A DNA stretch of 48,064 bases, from positions 1-48,064 of the forward strand of contig JAJZCR010000024.1 of assembly GCA_021851715.1 (NCBI GenBank). Direction: 5' to 3'. Origin of the DNA: Planctomycetota bacterium (lineage in GTDB: Bacteria > Planctomycetota > Phycisphaerae > WQYP01). Under the pieces are notes generated by a model. That model was not told the origin of the DNA. It made no database searches and saw only the letters and a program-made list of their open reading frames with translations. The position numbers and the translations under genes are program-made. Shown piece after piece: positions 1-7,780 of this stretch (position 1 is its first letter; the number at the start of each line of letters is the position of its first letter).

Positions 1-153
1 TGACTCCGTTCGAGAGATTCAGGATGCCGTCCATGGCATCCACTTCGTACACTTATCGGCAAGGCCGCACCTGATCGGCCAACGGCACCGGCGGCATGGC
101 ACCTCGCCGGAAAATTCCGCTCGTCACCCGCCGAAAATGTGGGTAATTGAAAG
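1..153. repeat. Left copy of terminal inverted repeat
   Basis: The first 153 bases match the reverse complement of the last 153 bases (47912-48064) with a single mismatch (base 128 against 47937). Identity stops abruptly after base 153. The repeat contains a stem-loop (arms GGATGCC 22-28 and GGCATCC 35-41) and the last 32 codons of the minus-strand gene that runs into it. A contig bounded by two inverted copies of one sequence is what an assembler produces when it stops in a multicopy repeat, so this is probably part of a dispersed element. A biological terminal repeat or hairpin end is possible but less likely. Confidence 0.9.
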
Positions 154-706
154 TCTCCGGATCCCGAATGTGTCGTTCCAACACCTGCTGCAATTCCAGT
201 ACCGTGCATTCTTCGCTGACCGCCTGTTTACTTTTCAGAAATAACAACAGCTTCATATCTACATGTGACGCTGGCACGCCAAAACAATCCAATGCCACCG
301 CGGCTTCCACATAAGCATTGATGCCCGCAAGCGACTTAAGATACCTGCGAATTTCAGGCTTGTGCATCTGATGCAGACTTTCCAGATTCATCTGCTTTTC
401 ACGCTCAAAAATGGCCTGCAGGGTGCGATGCAGCGCAGAGCAGCGCGCTTCGGCAAACGCATAACGCACGCCCAGAATGGCTGCCAGTTCAATCGCCGGC
501 GTTACGCGAAGCTCGTTGTAATCCACCATGCTGGAAACCAGACGCTGCTCGGCGCTTTGGGCCCGGCTTATTTCCGCATCGTATTCCAGAAAAGCATGCA
601 CCAACCGCACCAGTGGCTCCATTTTTGAACCTTCCGCCGGAGCATGGCGAACCCAGCGGGTGATGATTTTTCTTAGAACGTCCGATTTAACCGGGGTTTT
701 AGTCAT
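53..706 (-). CDS. Endonuclease III-like (HhH-GPD fold) protein, probably not a standard lyase
   Basis: 217 residues. The segment around residues 124-160 resembles the helix-hairpin-helix and following helix of the endonuclease III superfamily, with an Asp (D150, in HVDMK) where the family has its catalytic Asp. The catalytic Lys of the hairpin (GVGRKTA in endonuclease III) is absent: the matching stretch reads GINAYVEA. There is no C-terminal Cys cluster. The start overlaps the end of rbfA by 8 bp, so the two are translationally coupled. Residues from about 186 to the end are encoded inside the terminal repeat and recur at the other end of the window, so the natural C-terminus may have been replaced. 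The family call is moderate; the catalytic status is inferred from the missing Lys. Confidence 0.6.
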   Translation of the reverse strand: MTKTPVKSDVLRKIITRWVRHAPAEGSKMEPLVRLVHAFLEYDAEISRAQSAEQRLVSSMVDYNELRVTPAIELAAILGVRYAFAEARCSALHRTLQAIFEREKQMNLESLHQMHKPEIRRYLKSLAGINAYVEAAVALDCFGVPASHVDMKLLLFLKSKQAVSEECTVLELQQVLERHIRDPETFNYPHFRRVTSGIFRRGAMPPVPLADQVRPCR

Positions 707-1049
707 CTGCTATTCCTTTGGATTCAGCAAGCAGGCGGTCAATTTCCGCCTGCTTTTTAAGAGAATGATCGAGCACAAAGCTCAGGTGGGGAGCCACACG
801 CATGGATAAAGCCCTGGTGACCTCGCGCTGCACAAAGGCCTGGGCATGCACCAGCCCCTGAAAAACCGTGGCCTCTGGTGACTCGGAAAGAATACTCACA
901 TAAATTTTGGCTTCCCGCAGATCGGGCGTGACCTCCACCTTGGTAACGCTGACAATGCCGGTAATCCGTGGATCCTCCAGATCACGCAGCATGACCATTG
1001 AAACCACGCGCCGAATCTGCGCTTCAATCTTGCGCTGTCGAACACTCAT
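699..1049 (-). CDS. rbfA: Ribosome-binding factor A
   Basis: 116 residues, normal RbfA length. RbfA is a KH-like protein that binds the 30S subunit and helps 16S rRNA 5' end maturation. The sequence begins MSVRQRKIEAQIRR and contains the family landmarks LRDLEDPRITGIVSVTKVEV and DLREAKIYVS. An in-frame upstream extension is open but does not look like RbfA, so the start at 1049 is preferred. Upstream on the same strand is a remnant of infB, the usual partner of rbfA, and downstream an endonuclease III-like gene overlaps by 8 bp. The infB-rbfA order is ancestral, but infB is broken here. Confidence 0.93.
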   Translation of the reverse strand: MSVRQRKIEAQIRRVVSMVMLRDLEDPRITGIVSVTKVEVTPDLREAKIYVSILSESPEATVFQGLVHAQAFVQREVTRALSMRVAPHLSFVLDHSLKKQAEIDRLLAESKGIADD

Positions 1050-1116
1050 GTCTAATTCACCCTTCGCCTGTGAGAAGCTTTTCTCAGAGCATGCCCAAGT
1101 CGAGGTAGCCGGCCCT

Positions 1117-1400
1117 TTACAGCGTTCTGGCCACATCCACAGTTTTGTACGCCGCGATAATATCGCCCACTTCAATGTCATCGCGGCCCGCCAGCTTCAA
1201 GCCACATTCCAGACCTGCACGTACTTCGCGGGCGTCTTCCTTGAAACGCCGCAATGAATCGAGCACCATAATTATCCGCCACCGTCGCCCCCGCACGGAT
1301 CAACCGGTATTTAGCCGTTCGCTGCAATACACCATCGGTCACTATGCACCCGGCAATACTGCCCACGCGGCTCACACGAATCACCTGCCGCACCCCAGTA
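1117..1400 (-). pseudogene. infB: 3' remnant of translation initiation factor IF-2, frameshifted
   Basis: Reading the minus strand from about 1400, the peptide [16 protein letters not shown] followed by [18 protein letters not shown] matches the start of IF-2 C-terminal domain. Near 1265-1280 the match jumps by one base to a frame that reads [20 protein letters not shown] and then [13 protein letters not shown], ending at the TAA at 1117-1119. One extra base near 1271 explains the shift. The rest of infB (G domain and N-terminal part) is absent: the homology starts abruptly at about 1400, where an unrelated sequence begins. infB is essential, so an intact copy should exist elsewhere, or this is a chimeric or error-containing contig edge. 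Confidence 0.8.
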
Positions 1401-1402
1401 AT

Positions 1403-1759
1403 CCGTCAACTGGCAGATGACCCGCGGGACTCTTTCGCGAATCGGCGCAGAGCTTTTAACGGTAATGGTGAAGCGCACCGGTTGCCTGGGATAAAAGAGG
1501 CTGCCGGGAGCCTTGTCGGATAAACAAGCCTGCGGGTCGCCACCAGATGGTCAATAGCGAAGGTGCCCCAGGTTTTGTTCAACCGGGCGGCAAAACGTGC
1601 CGAAACCACGCCGCTGGGAATGTCGACGGTCCTGACCATAAGATGCCATGGTTTGGTCCCGGCGACCGACCCGATCACCGCAGTGCGGATGACGGCCCCC
1701 GCGACATTGAGCAGTTGCAGGGACAACTGACCATTGTACGAAGTATCCGGCGAATACAA
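1403..1759 (-). pseudogene. Fragment of an unrecognised beta-sandwich-like protein
   Basis: The minus strand from 1759 reads YSPDTSYNGQLSLQLLN, then IPSGVVSARFAARLN and GTFAIDHLVATRR. After a likely frameshift near 1490-1500 it continues as YPRQPVRFTITVKSSAP and [12 protein letters not shown]. The alternating hydrophobic pattern looks like beta strands of an extracellular or carbohydrate-active domain, but I do not recognise the family. There is no start context, and the fragment ends where the infB remnant begins, so it is the inner piece of a larger gene. Coding character is plausible; function is unknown. Confidence 0.4.
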
Positions 1760-2012
1760 TTTAGATTTCAGTGCCGCCTCAATCCGCCATCGGCCGACTT
1801 GATGAAGTTTCGTCAGCTCTACGACTGGAAACTTCAGCCGCTCTGCAGCCTATCGCATCAGGCACGCCAACATTCTGCTGGCGGTGCCAAGATGAAGGAT
1901 GCCGCCGCCGCGCAGGCGTTTGGCGTGGAGTGTACGTACCGTTGAGTTGCTGCGTGAGCATTTGGTGGAGGAAGGCCTGGACGCGGCGTTAAAGCGGAAA
2001 AAACATCGGATA
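1760..2012 (+). mobile_element. Relic of IS630-family transposase, N-terminal HTH part
   Basis: Spread over shifting frames, the plus strand reads AAYRIRHANILLAV, then KDAAAAQAFGV, then SVRTVELLREHLVEEGLDAA followed by LKRKKH. This is the order of the N-terminal helix-turn-helix region of IS630-type transposases, which typically carry a VSVRTVERxRxxFVEEGLxAAL segment. At least two frameshifts are needed to join the pieces. The homology ends after the Lys-rich segment at about 2010, and no DDE catalytic domain or terminal repeats can be found. It is a decayed, truncated copy. Confidence 0.65.
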
Positions 2013-2317
2013 CGAATGAACCGCGTGAGGCTTTTCTTCCGGGCACCAATCCCTTGGAGGGTGGCTCTTGGCGTCCGGGCCAGAAGCATCCTTGGCGTAA
2101 AGCGGCCATGCGGGAAAATATTCGTCGAGCGGTAACGACTGGGCAACACAAGCAATTCCTGATGGATCGCCATAAGTTCAATGACGGCCTGAAGGCACAA
2201 GAGCAGTCCCTTTTTTCCGCACCGCCGTCGCCGGCCAGAACCTCAGGAAAGACAAAACCAAACATGCCACACGACGGACAGCCGTAATGGAGCGCAGGTT
2301 CAAAAGGAAGTTATTGC
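2013..2317 (+). other. Open but unrecognised stretch after the IS630 relic
   Basis: One plus-strand frame stays open from about 2012 to 2287, reading for example GTNPLEGGSWRPGQKHPWRK and MRENIRRAVTTGQHKQFLMD. It looks protein-like, but it has no start codon with a ribosome site and no family I recognise. It could be the tail of another decayed gene. Confidence 0.3.
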
Positions 2318-2479
2318 ATGAATAAGAGCGTTCCTACCAAACGGGCCACCTCTGTCGCCGGCGGGGTCCCGACGCATCGAGACAACTCTCCTCCCTCATG
2401 GAGCCAGGCACTTCGCATGGGCAACAGAATCACCCCCTTAAATCCGCCACGCCACGGCCCCCAAAAGCGGACATTTTAA
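2318..2479 (+). CDS. Possible 53-residue small ORF
   Basis: An ATG at 2318 lies 8 bases after AAGGAAG, a good ribosome-binding site, and opens a 53-codon frame rich in Arg, Pro and Ser that ends at TAA 2477-2479. It sits between the gene graveyard and the rpsO promoter. No family is recognised and the composition is not convincing, so it may be spurious. Confidence 0.22.
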   Translation: MNKSVPTKRATSVAGGVPTHRDNSPPSWSQALRMGNRITPLNPPRHGPQKRTF

Positions 2480-2509
2480 CTTTGACTTGACACCTTTCCC
2501 GGCGGCTAC

Positions 2510-2539
2510 TTGCGTAAAGGCTGGAGGTTGGATTATACT
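2510..2539 (+). promoter_or_regulatory. Candidate sigma-70 promoter for rpsO-pnp
   Basis: TTGCGT (2510-2515), an 18-base spacer and TATACT (2534-2539) lie about 90 bases before the rpsO start. The -10 is good and the -35 is weak. Confidence 0.4.
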
Positions 2540-2628
2540 TGTTTGTTTGTGTGGCAGTCTCAAGGAACATGCTGGCATGTGCTGGCGGTATCCTGATAGG
2601 GGCAAACGAACGAAAGGTTTCCACCAGA

Positions 2629-2895
2629 ATGATTACAACAGAAAAGAAACAGGAGGTCATCGCAGGCAATCGCATTCACGAAAAAGACACCGGATCTGCC
2701 GAAATTCAAATTGCCCTGTTGACTGCACGAATTAACGAATTAACCGGCCATTTACAGTCCCATCGCAAAGATTTTTCTTCGCGACGCGGTCTACTGAAAA
2801 TGGTTGGTCGCCGGTCCAGCCTGCTTAAATACCTTACCAGCACAGATCCCAAACGCTACCAGGATGTAATCACCCGGCTCGGACTGCGCAAATAA
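2629..2895 (+). CDS. rpsO: 30S ribosomal protein S15
   Basis: 88 residues, standard S15 length. S15 is a primary 16S rRNA-binding protein of the 30S platform. Landmarks are [20 protein letters not shown], the [12 protein letters not shown] helix turn and [13 protein letters not shown]. The chosen ATG at 2629 has an AAAGG site about 10 bases upstream; longer in-frame extensions lack S15 homology. It is followed after 216 bases by pnp, the classic rpsO-pnp pairing. Confidence 0.96.
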   Translation: MITTEKKQEVIAGNRIHEKDTGSAEIQIALLTARINELTGHLQSHRKDFSSRRGLLKMVGRRSSLLKYLTSTDPKRYQDVITRLGLRK

Positions 2896-3111
2896 AAGTC
2901 TGCCACCGCTGGTTGATTGCTCCGGGCGACAAAAACCATCGGCAGCAGATTCGCATTGGAATAAAATTCCAGCTCGCCTGGGCCATGTGGCCTCGCCGCA
3001 GCCTTACTCATGATGGAGAACCGGACAAAGGTGCCCATGCTGGAAGACCGTGAAATGTGGAATTGACAGGCATATTGATTTTAGTTGGTTAGAAATGTTA
3101 GGTGTAAAAGT

Positions 3112-5262
3112 ATGACGGTAGCAAAGGTAGAAATCCAAGTTAACGGCAAAACTCTTTCGTTGGAAACCGGCCATTTGGCCAAGCAGGCGGACGGAGCGGT
3201 GTTGGTTCGTTATGGCGACACGGTGGTGTTGGCAACAGTGGTCTCCAGCGATCCGCGGCCCGGCACTGATTTTTTCCCATTGACCGTGGATTATCGGGAA
3301 AAAACCTCAGCGGCCGGCAAATTTCCCGGTGGTTTTATCAAACGTGAGGGCCGCCCCAGCACCAAGGAAACTCTGACGGCAAGAATGATTGACCGGCCGA
3401 TTCGGCCACTCTTTCCGGTCGGCTATTTCGATGAAGTACTGGTGCAGGTGCTGGTGTTATCGGCCGACGGACAAAATGATCCAGATGTGCTGGCGATGGT
3501 GGGCTCTTCGGCGGCGCTGGCTATTTCCGGCGTGCCGTTTGAAGGGCCGATTGGTGCGGTTCGCGTGGGACGGATCGATGGCCGATTTGTGGTGATGCCC
3601 ACGACTGCCGAACTCGATAACTCCGACCTGGATTTACTGCTGGCCGGCACGGATCAGGCAATCAATATGATTGAAGTGGGTGCCCGCGAGCTACCTGAAT
3701 CGACCATCCTGGAAGCGATCAGCCTGGGCCGTAAGACCATCGAAGACCTGGTAAAAATCCAAAAGGAGTTGGTGGCAAAAGTGGGTAAGCCCAAGGTTTG
3801 CACGCTGCATGGTCCATCTGAAGAGCTATTGAAGGCCGTTGACGCCTACCGCGAGGCCCTGGCCAAAGCCAAGCAGATTCCTGGCAAGCAGGATCGTGCC
3901 GCCGCCGTGGATAAAATCAAGACTGAAGTAAAAGAAAAATTTTCCGCCGTGGACCCGGCCACCAACAAGCCGCGGTACGAGCCGATGCAAGTGGCCATGG
4001 CCTTTTCCGCCCTGGAAGAAAAAGTGGTTCGCCATCTTATCCTTTCTGGCGCACGTTCTGATGGGCGTCAGGCAACCACTATCCGCCCGCTGAGCTGCGA
4101 AGTCGGAGTGCTGCCACGCACGCACGGTTCGGCCATTTTCACCCGTGGCGAAACCCAAGCCCTGGTAACCACCACGCTGGGCACCGGCGATGACGAGCAA
4201 ATTGTGGATGGCCTGGGCGAAGAATATTCCAAGAAATTCATGCTGCATTACAACTTCCCACCGTTTTCCACGGGTGAGGTGAAGCGCATCATGGGGCCGG
4301 GACGACGCGAAATCGGCCATGGAGCTCTGGCCGAACGTTCCATTGAACCGGTTCTGCCGTCCCCGGAAGTGTTCCCCTACGTTATTCGCCTGGTTTCCGA
4401 TATTCTGGAATCCAATGGTAGTTCCTCAATGGCCTCGGTTTGCGGTGGTACGCTGGCACTTCTGGATGCGGGCGTCCCGCTGATTCGTCCGGTCGCCGGC
4501 ATCAGCATCGGCCTGGTAAGCGAAGGCGGAAAAGACCTGCTGCTAACGGATATCATCGGCGAAGAAGATCATTATGGAGATATGGACTTCAAAGTATCCG
4601 GTACTACGCAGGGTATTACGGGCATCCAACTGGATTTGAAAATCCATGGCCTGTACCATGATTTGATTGAAAAAACGCTGGAACAGGCCCGCGTGGCCCG
4701 CCTGGCTATTCTGGAAAAAATCAGCGCGACTATTCCTACCCACCGGGCGCAGATTTCGCCATACGCACCGCGGCTGCTCAAGATTCAGATTAACCCGGAC
4801 AAGATCGGCAAGGTGATTGGCCCCGGCGGCAAGACCATCAAGAAGATCGTCGAAACCACGGGGGCTAAAATTGACATTGAAGATGATGGTACCGTCTTTA
4901 TTGCCGCCGTGGGCATGCAGGCCGCCGAGCGCGCCCGCGAAGAAGTAGAACGGCTGACGGAAGATGTCAAGATTGGTCGGATTTACACGGGGCGCGTAAC
5001 CTCCATCAAAGATTTTGGCGCATTTGTGGAAGTAACGCCGGGCGTGGATGGCTTGTGCCACATCAGCGAGCTTTCAGACAAATTTCTGAAAAATGTCACG
5101 GAAGCCGTAAAAATGGGCCAGGAAATTCGCGTGAAGGTGATTGCCGTGGACGATCAGGGACGCATCAAGCTTTCTCGCAAACAGGCGATGAAGGATGAAG
5201 CCTCCGCCGCAACCACCGCCCCTGCCGCAGACCGTCCAGCAGAGCCGCAGATGTCGCAGTAG
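3112..5262 (+). CDS. pnp: Polyribonucleotide nucleotidyltransferase (PNPase)
   Basis: 716 residues, the normal length. PNPase degrades RNA 3' to 5' by phosphorolysis and is a degradosome component. The order is two RNase PH-like domains (about 5-210 and 310-540), a KH domain (about 556-615, with IGKVIGPGGKTIKKI) and an S1 domain (about 622-690, with GRIYTGRVTSIKDFGAFVEV). The catalytic-region motif GDMDFKVSGTTQGI is intact. The ATG at 3112 is preferred over an upstream TTG because it follows TTAGGTG and matches the family N-terminus. The tail after S1 is short and Ala/Pro-rich. Downstream of rpsO, as in many bacteria. Confidence 0.97.
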   Translation: MTVAKVEIQVNGKTLSLETGHLAKQADGAVLVRYGDTVVLATVVSSDPRPGTDFFPLTVDYREKTSAAGKFPGGFIKREGRPSTKETLTARMIDRPIRPLFPVGYFDEVLVQVLVLSADGQNDPDVLAMVGSSAALAISGVPFEGPIGAVRVGRIDGRFVVMPTTAELDNSDLDLLLAGTDQAINMIEVGARELPESTILEAISLGRKTIEDLVKIQKELVAKVGKPKVCTLHGPSEELLKAVDAYREALAKAKQIPGKQDRAAAVDKIKTEVKEKFSAVDPATNKPRYEPMQVAMAFSALEEKVVRHLILSGARSDGRQATTIRPLSCEVGVLPRTHGSAIFTRGETQALVTTTLGTGDDEQIVDGLGEEYSKKFMLHYNFPPFSTGEVKRIMGPGRREIGHGALAERSIEPVLPSPEVFPYVIRLVSDILESNGSSSMASVCGGTLALLDAGVPLIRPVAGISIGLVSEGGKDLLLTDIIGEEDHYGDMDFKVSGTTQGITGIQLDLKIHGLYHDLIEKTLEQARVARLAILEKISATIPTHRAQISPYAPRLLKIQINPDKIGKVIGPGGKTIKKIVETTGAKIDIEDDGTVFIAAVGMQAAERAREEVERLTEDVKIGRIYTGRVTSIKDFGAFVEVTPGVDGLCHISELSDKFLKNVTEAVKMGQEIRVKVIAVDDQGRIKLSRKQAMKDEASAATTAPAADRPAEPQMSQ

Positions 5263-5376
5263 ACAGCGGCATCCTGGCGGCATGCACCGGGCACAAAAGC
5301 GGCTGGCATGGCGGCAATTTCCATGGCTTGACCACTGAGTTCGCTCCGGCTTTTCCGGAAAAATTTATACGCGTCC

Positions 5377-6192
5377 ATGGATGGGAGTCTCATGACCGAA
5401 GCGGTTTCTCCAAAACTTGCGGGCGTCAACCCGCCTTCCAGCGACCAGATTGCCGCAGACGCGAATCCGGAATCTGAAAAACTGCGGCTGGACCGGGAAC
5501 GAACTGCCCGCCTGCACCAGTTGGCCACACTGGGAGAACTGGCGGGTGGATTAGCCCATGAGCTTAAAAACCCTTTGTCCACTATCAAACTTAATCTGCA
5601 ACTGCTGATGGAAGACCTGGCCCGAATGCCGGGCGCGGAAACCAGTCATAGCCGGGCCGTCACCGTCAAAAAGGAAGTGGATCGGCTGGGCCAAACGCTG
5701 GAAGGATTTCTGCGTTTTGCTGGACGCATTGAATTGCGCACCGCGCCGGTGCACTTAAATGTTTTGGTGCAAGACCTTATCGACTTTTTCATGCCGCAGG
5801 CTCAGGCTGCACGGGTGCGTCTTCATGCCAGCCTCGCCCCGGAAGATCCCATTTGCAATCTGGACGCTAATCTAATTAAGCAGGCCCTGTTGAATTTAAT
5901 GCTTAATGCGCAGCAAGCCATGCCGGCCGGTGGAGAACTTATTGTTCGCACGCATGTCAGCGGCAGCAACGCCCTGGTGGATGTATCCGATACCGGCATG
6001 GGCATTGCGCCGGAACATTTGCCGCGGTTGTTTGAAGCGTACTTCACCACCAAAAAAGGGGGCACCGGCCTGGGCCTGGCCACCACACGGCGCATTATTG
6101 AAGAACATTCCGGTCATATCCGCGTCAGCAGCGAACCCCGACGGGGCACCAATTTTCGCCTGGAACTGCCGCTGCGGGACAAAAATATCTGA
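5377..6192 (+). CDS. Cytoplasmic sensor histidine kinase (HisKA plus HATPase)
   Basis: 271 residues. The H-box AHELKNPL (His61) sits in a dimerisation helix preceded by LHQLATLGELAGGL, typical of NtrB/AtoS-like kinases. The ATP-binding domain has the N box (NLMLNAQQAM, near 172-182), G1 (DTGMGI, near 205), the F box (FEAYFTTK) and G2 (GTGLGLATT, near 229). No membrane segment and no PAS or other sensor domain is present; the first 40 residues look disordered. A second ATG at 5392 has GGGAG just 4 bases upstream and could be the true start. No response regulator is encoded nearby, so it is an orphan in this window. It converges on the glycosyltransferase gene downstream. Confidence 0.9.
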   Translation: MDGSLMTEAVSPKLAGVNPPSSDQIAADANPESEKLRLDRERTARLHQLATLGELAGGLAHELKNPLSTIKLNLQLLMEDLARMPGAETSHSRAVTVKKEVDRLGQTLEGFLRFAGRIELRTAPVHLNVLVQDLIDFFMPQAQAARVRLHASLAPEDPICNLDANLIKQALLNLMLNAQQAMPAGGELIVRTHVSGSNALVDVSDTGMGIAPEHLPRLFEAYFTTKKGGTGLGLATTRRIIEEHSGHIRVSSEPRRGTNFRLELPLRDKNI

Positions 6193-6401
6193 TATGTCAT
6201 CAAAAATGTTGCCAACAGCCAAAACCATGCCATGTCCTGAGCCCCTTTGCCGAGCAGAGATCGCAGCATCACCCATTGGCGGGGATCTCCGTTGAGGCAA
6301 CTGTTGAATGGATCGAGAAAGGCAATGGTAGTGATGATCAGCCGGGAGAATGCCGCCATCGGCGAGATAACCACAGCGGGCGCCAGCAGAGTTGCGGCCC
6401 A
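6114..6401 (-). pseudogene. In-frame C-terminal continuation of the interrupted membrane glycosyltransferase
   Basis: Directly after the TGA, in the same frame, about 95 codons remain open. They encode at least two hydrophobic segments (VVISPMAAFSRLIITTIAFL and MAWFWLLATFLMTYQIFL), as expected for the missing membrane C-terminus. The last 79 bases overlap the histidine kinase gene on the other strand, so the true original stop may have lain a little earlier. Confidence 0.6.
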
Positions 6402-7577
6402 TCAACCATAACGTTCGTGCATGCCAGGCACCAACACTCCAAAAATCGCAAAGGCGGTGCCGGGGGCCAGCAGCACACGGCTGAAATGGAAGGCCCGGCG
6501 GGAAAACAGGGCCAGAACGATCAACCAAATCGCAACGGTAGCATCAAGCCAATGGCTGATGGTCATGGAAGGTATCATGCTCAGCCAGTGCGGCGACCAG
6601 GTCAGATTGCTGCGACACCAGCCGTACTGCCGGACCAGAATCCATGGAATGTTCCAAAAGTCCACGCTCATCGGTTGGACCATATTGATCTGATGAGTAT
6701 AAATTTTGAGCCAATAGAGATTATGGCGCATGGTGAACGGCAGCGTCATGAGAAAAATTACGATCGCGACACCCAAGGCAAACTGTGCCAATCTGCGACT
6801 GGTTCGAATGAACCAGGACATCGCCGCAGCCGTGGGGTTCCACCCCAGTATACCGGCCGGACGGTCAGGCGGTAACGGATAGAGCAGCATAAATACCAGC
6901 AGCCACGGCAAGCAAAAAAGCGTCTGCCCTTTGAGCATCGTGCCGCAGCCGAAGCAAATACCGGCCAACAGCCAGCGGCGGTCAAGAACGGCCCACTCGG
7001 TCCAAAGCACCGGTGCCAACACCCAGCAGTCCCACTGCGGCCAAACAAAAGTATTGCCGATCAACGCGAGGCTAAGCCATAACGCACAGGCCGCCAGCAG
7101 GCTTTTGGTTTGACTCAATCTCGTACGGCAGAAGAAATACATACCTGCGGCGGCGGCGACTTCAAAGAGAAAATTCACCAGAAGCATGGGCCAGGAATCG
7201 GCATCGGTGTGTCGAGCCGATGAACCGGCCCAATGGTGGATCAGATCCACCCAGGCAGTGACAATATAAAAGCGCAAGCGGCTCGGATAATCTGTATAAA
7301 TGTGGCTGGCGGGGTTATAAACATTTACCACGCCACCAAAAAATGAAGGGCCTGATTGCAAGGCGTCCACCGCGTGGTTCCAGGCATTATCGATGTCCCA
7401 GGTAAAACGTATGCGGGTGGAAGCATCAAAGTCCCATACCCGAAACATCAGACCAAGGACCAGAATCTGGCATATCAGCAAACACGTAAACACATAACGC
7501 TGGAAAACACTCTGACGGCTGCGGCGGCAAAGAGCTGTAAGTTTGGAAACGTGGGTAACAATCGGATCAGAATTCAT
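6402..7577 (-). CDS. Multi-pass membrane glycosyltransferase-like protein, cut by an in-frame TGA
   Basis: 391 residues up to the TGA at 6402-6404. Many hydrophobic segments alternate with short loops, and an acidic loop follows the first segment (FTWDIDNAWN), the pattern of GT39/GT87-type polyprenyl-phosphate-sugar transferases. The last residues before the stop are GMHERYG; MHERY is the conserved late motif of these enzymes and is normally followed by more membrane helices. The same frame resumes after the TGA with WAATLLAPAVVISPMAAF and further hydrophobic segments until a stop at 6114, overlapping the end of the kinase gene antisense. So this is either a nonsense-mutated pseudogene or a single-base sequencing error. 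No clear ribosome site precedes the start. Confidence 0.7.
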   Translation of the reverse strand: MNSDPIVTHVSKLTALCRRSRQSVFQRYVFTCLLICQILVLGLMFRVWDFDASTRIRFTWDIDNAWNHAVDALQSGPSFFGGVVNVYNPASHIYTDYPSRLRFYIVTAWVDLIHHWAGSSARHTDADSWPMLLVNFLFEVAAAAGMYFFCRTRLSQTKSLLAACALWLSLALIGNTFVWPQWDCWVLAPVLWTEWAVLDRRWLLAGICFGCGTMLKGQTLFCLPWLLVFMLLYPLPPDRPAGILGWNPTAAAMSWFIRTSRRLAQFALGVAIVIFLMTLPFTMRHNLYWLKIYTHQINMVQPMSVDFWNIPWILVRQYGWCRSNLTWSPHWLSMIPSMTISHWLDATVAIWLIVLALFSRRAFHFSRVLLAPGTAFAIFGVLVPGMHERYG

Positions 7578-7725
7578 ACTTTGGGCGTAAACGCTCCGGC
7601 CGGTCTATGATTTCCACAAATAAGCAAGTCCGGCCGTGGGCGGGTCTGGTTGGCGGCATCCTTGTCGGAAGCCCGCGTCGCGCACTATTGCCGGCCGCCG
7701 ACAACCGGTCTCCTTGCGGTTTGGA

Positions 7726-7740
7726 TGTCATTAAATGACA
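7726..7740. promoter_or_regulatory. Perfect palindrome, candidate operator before the UlaG-like gene
   Basis: TGTCATTAAATGACA has 7-base arms around a single A. A -10-like TATAGA follows at 7749-7754, and the gene start is 40 bases downstream. The placement is right for a dimeric repressor or activator, but no regulator gene lies nearby. Confidence 0.45.
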
Positions 7741-7780
7741 ATGCACCATATAGACCACTTCTCTTAGAAAGGCTTGATTC

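Noticed and set aside
22..41. Stem-loop after the left-end gene as an intrinsic terminator
   Set aside because: The 7-bp stem is not followed by a T-run on the transcribed strand.
6402..6404. TGA as recoded codon (selenocysteine or Trp)
   Set aside because: Other genes here end normally with TGA, no SECIS-like hairpin is evident just downstream, and the position is not a redox site; a point mutation or error is simpler.
6799..6816. CTGGTTC...GAACCAG stem resembling a tRNA T-arm
   Set aside because: It lies inside the glycosyltransferase coding frame and no acceptor or anticodon stem surrounds it.
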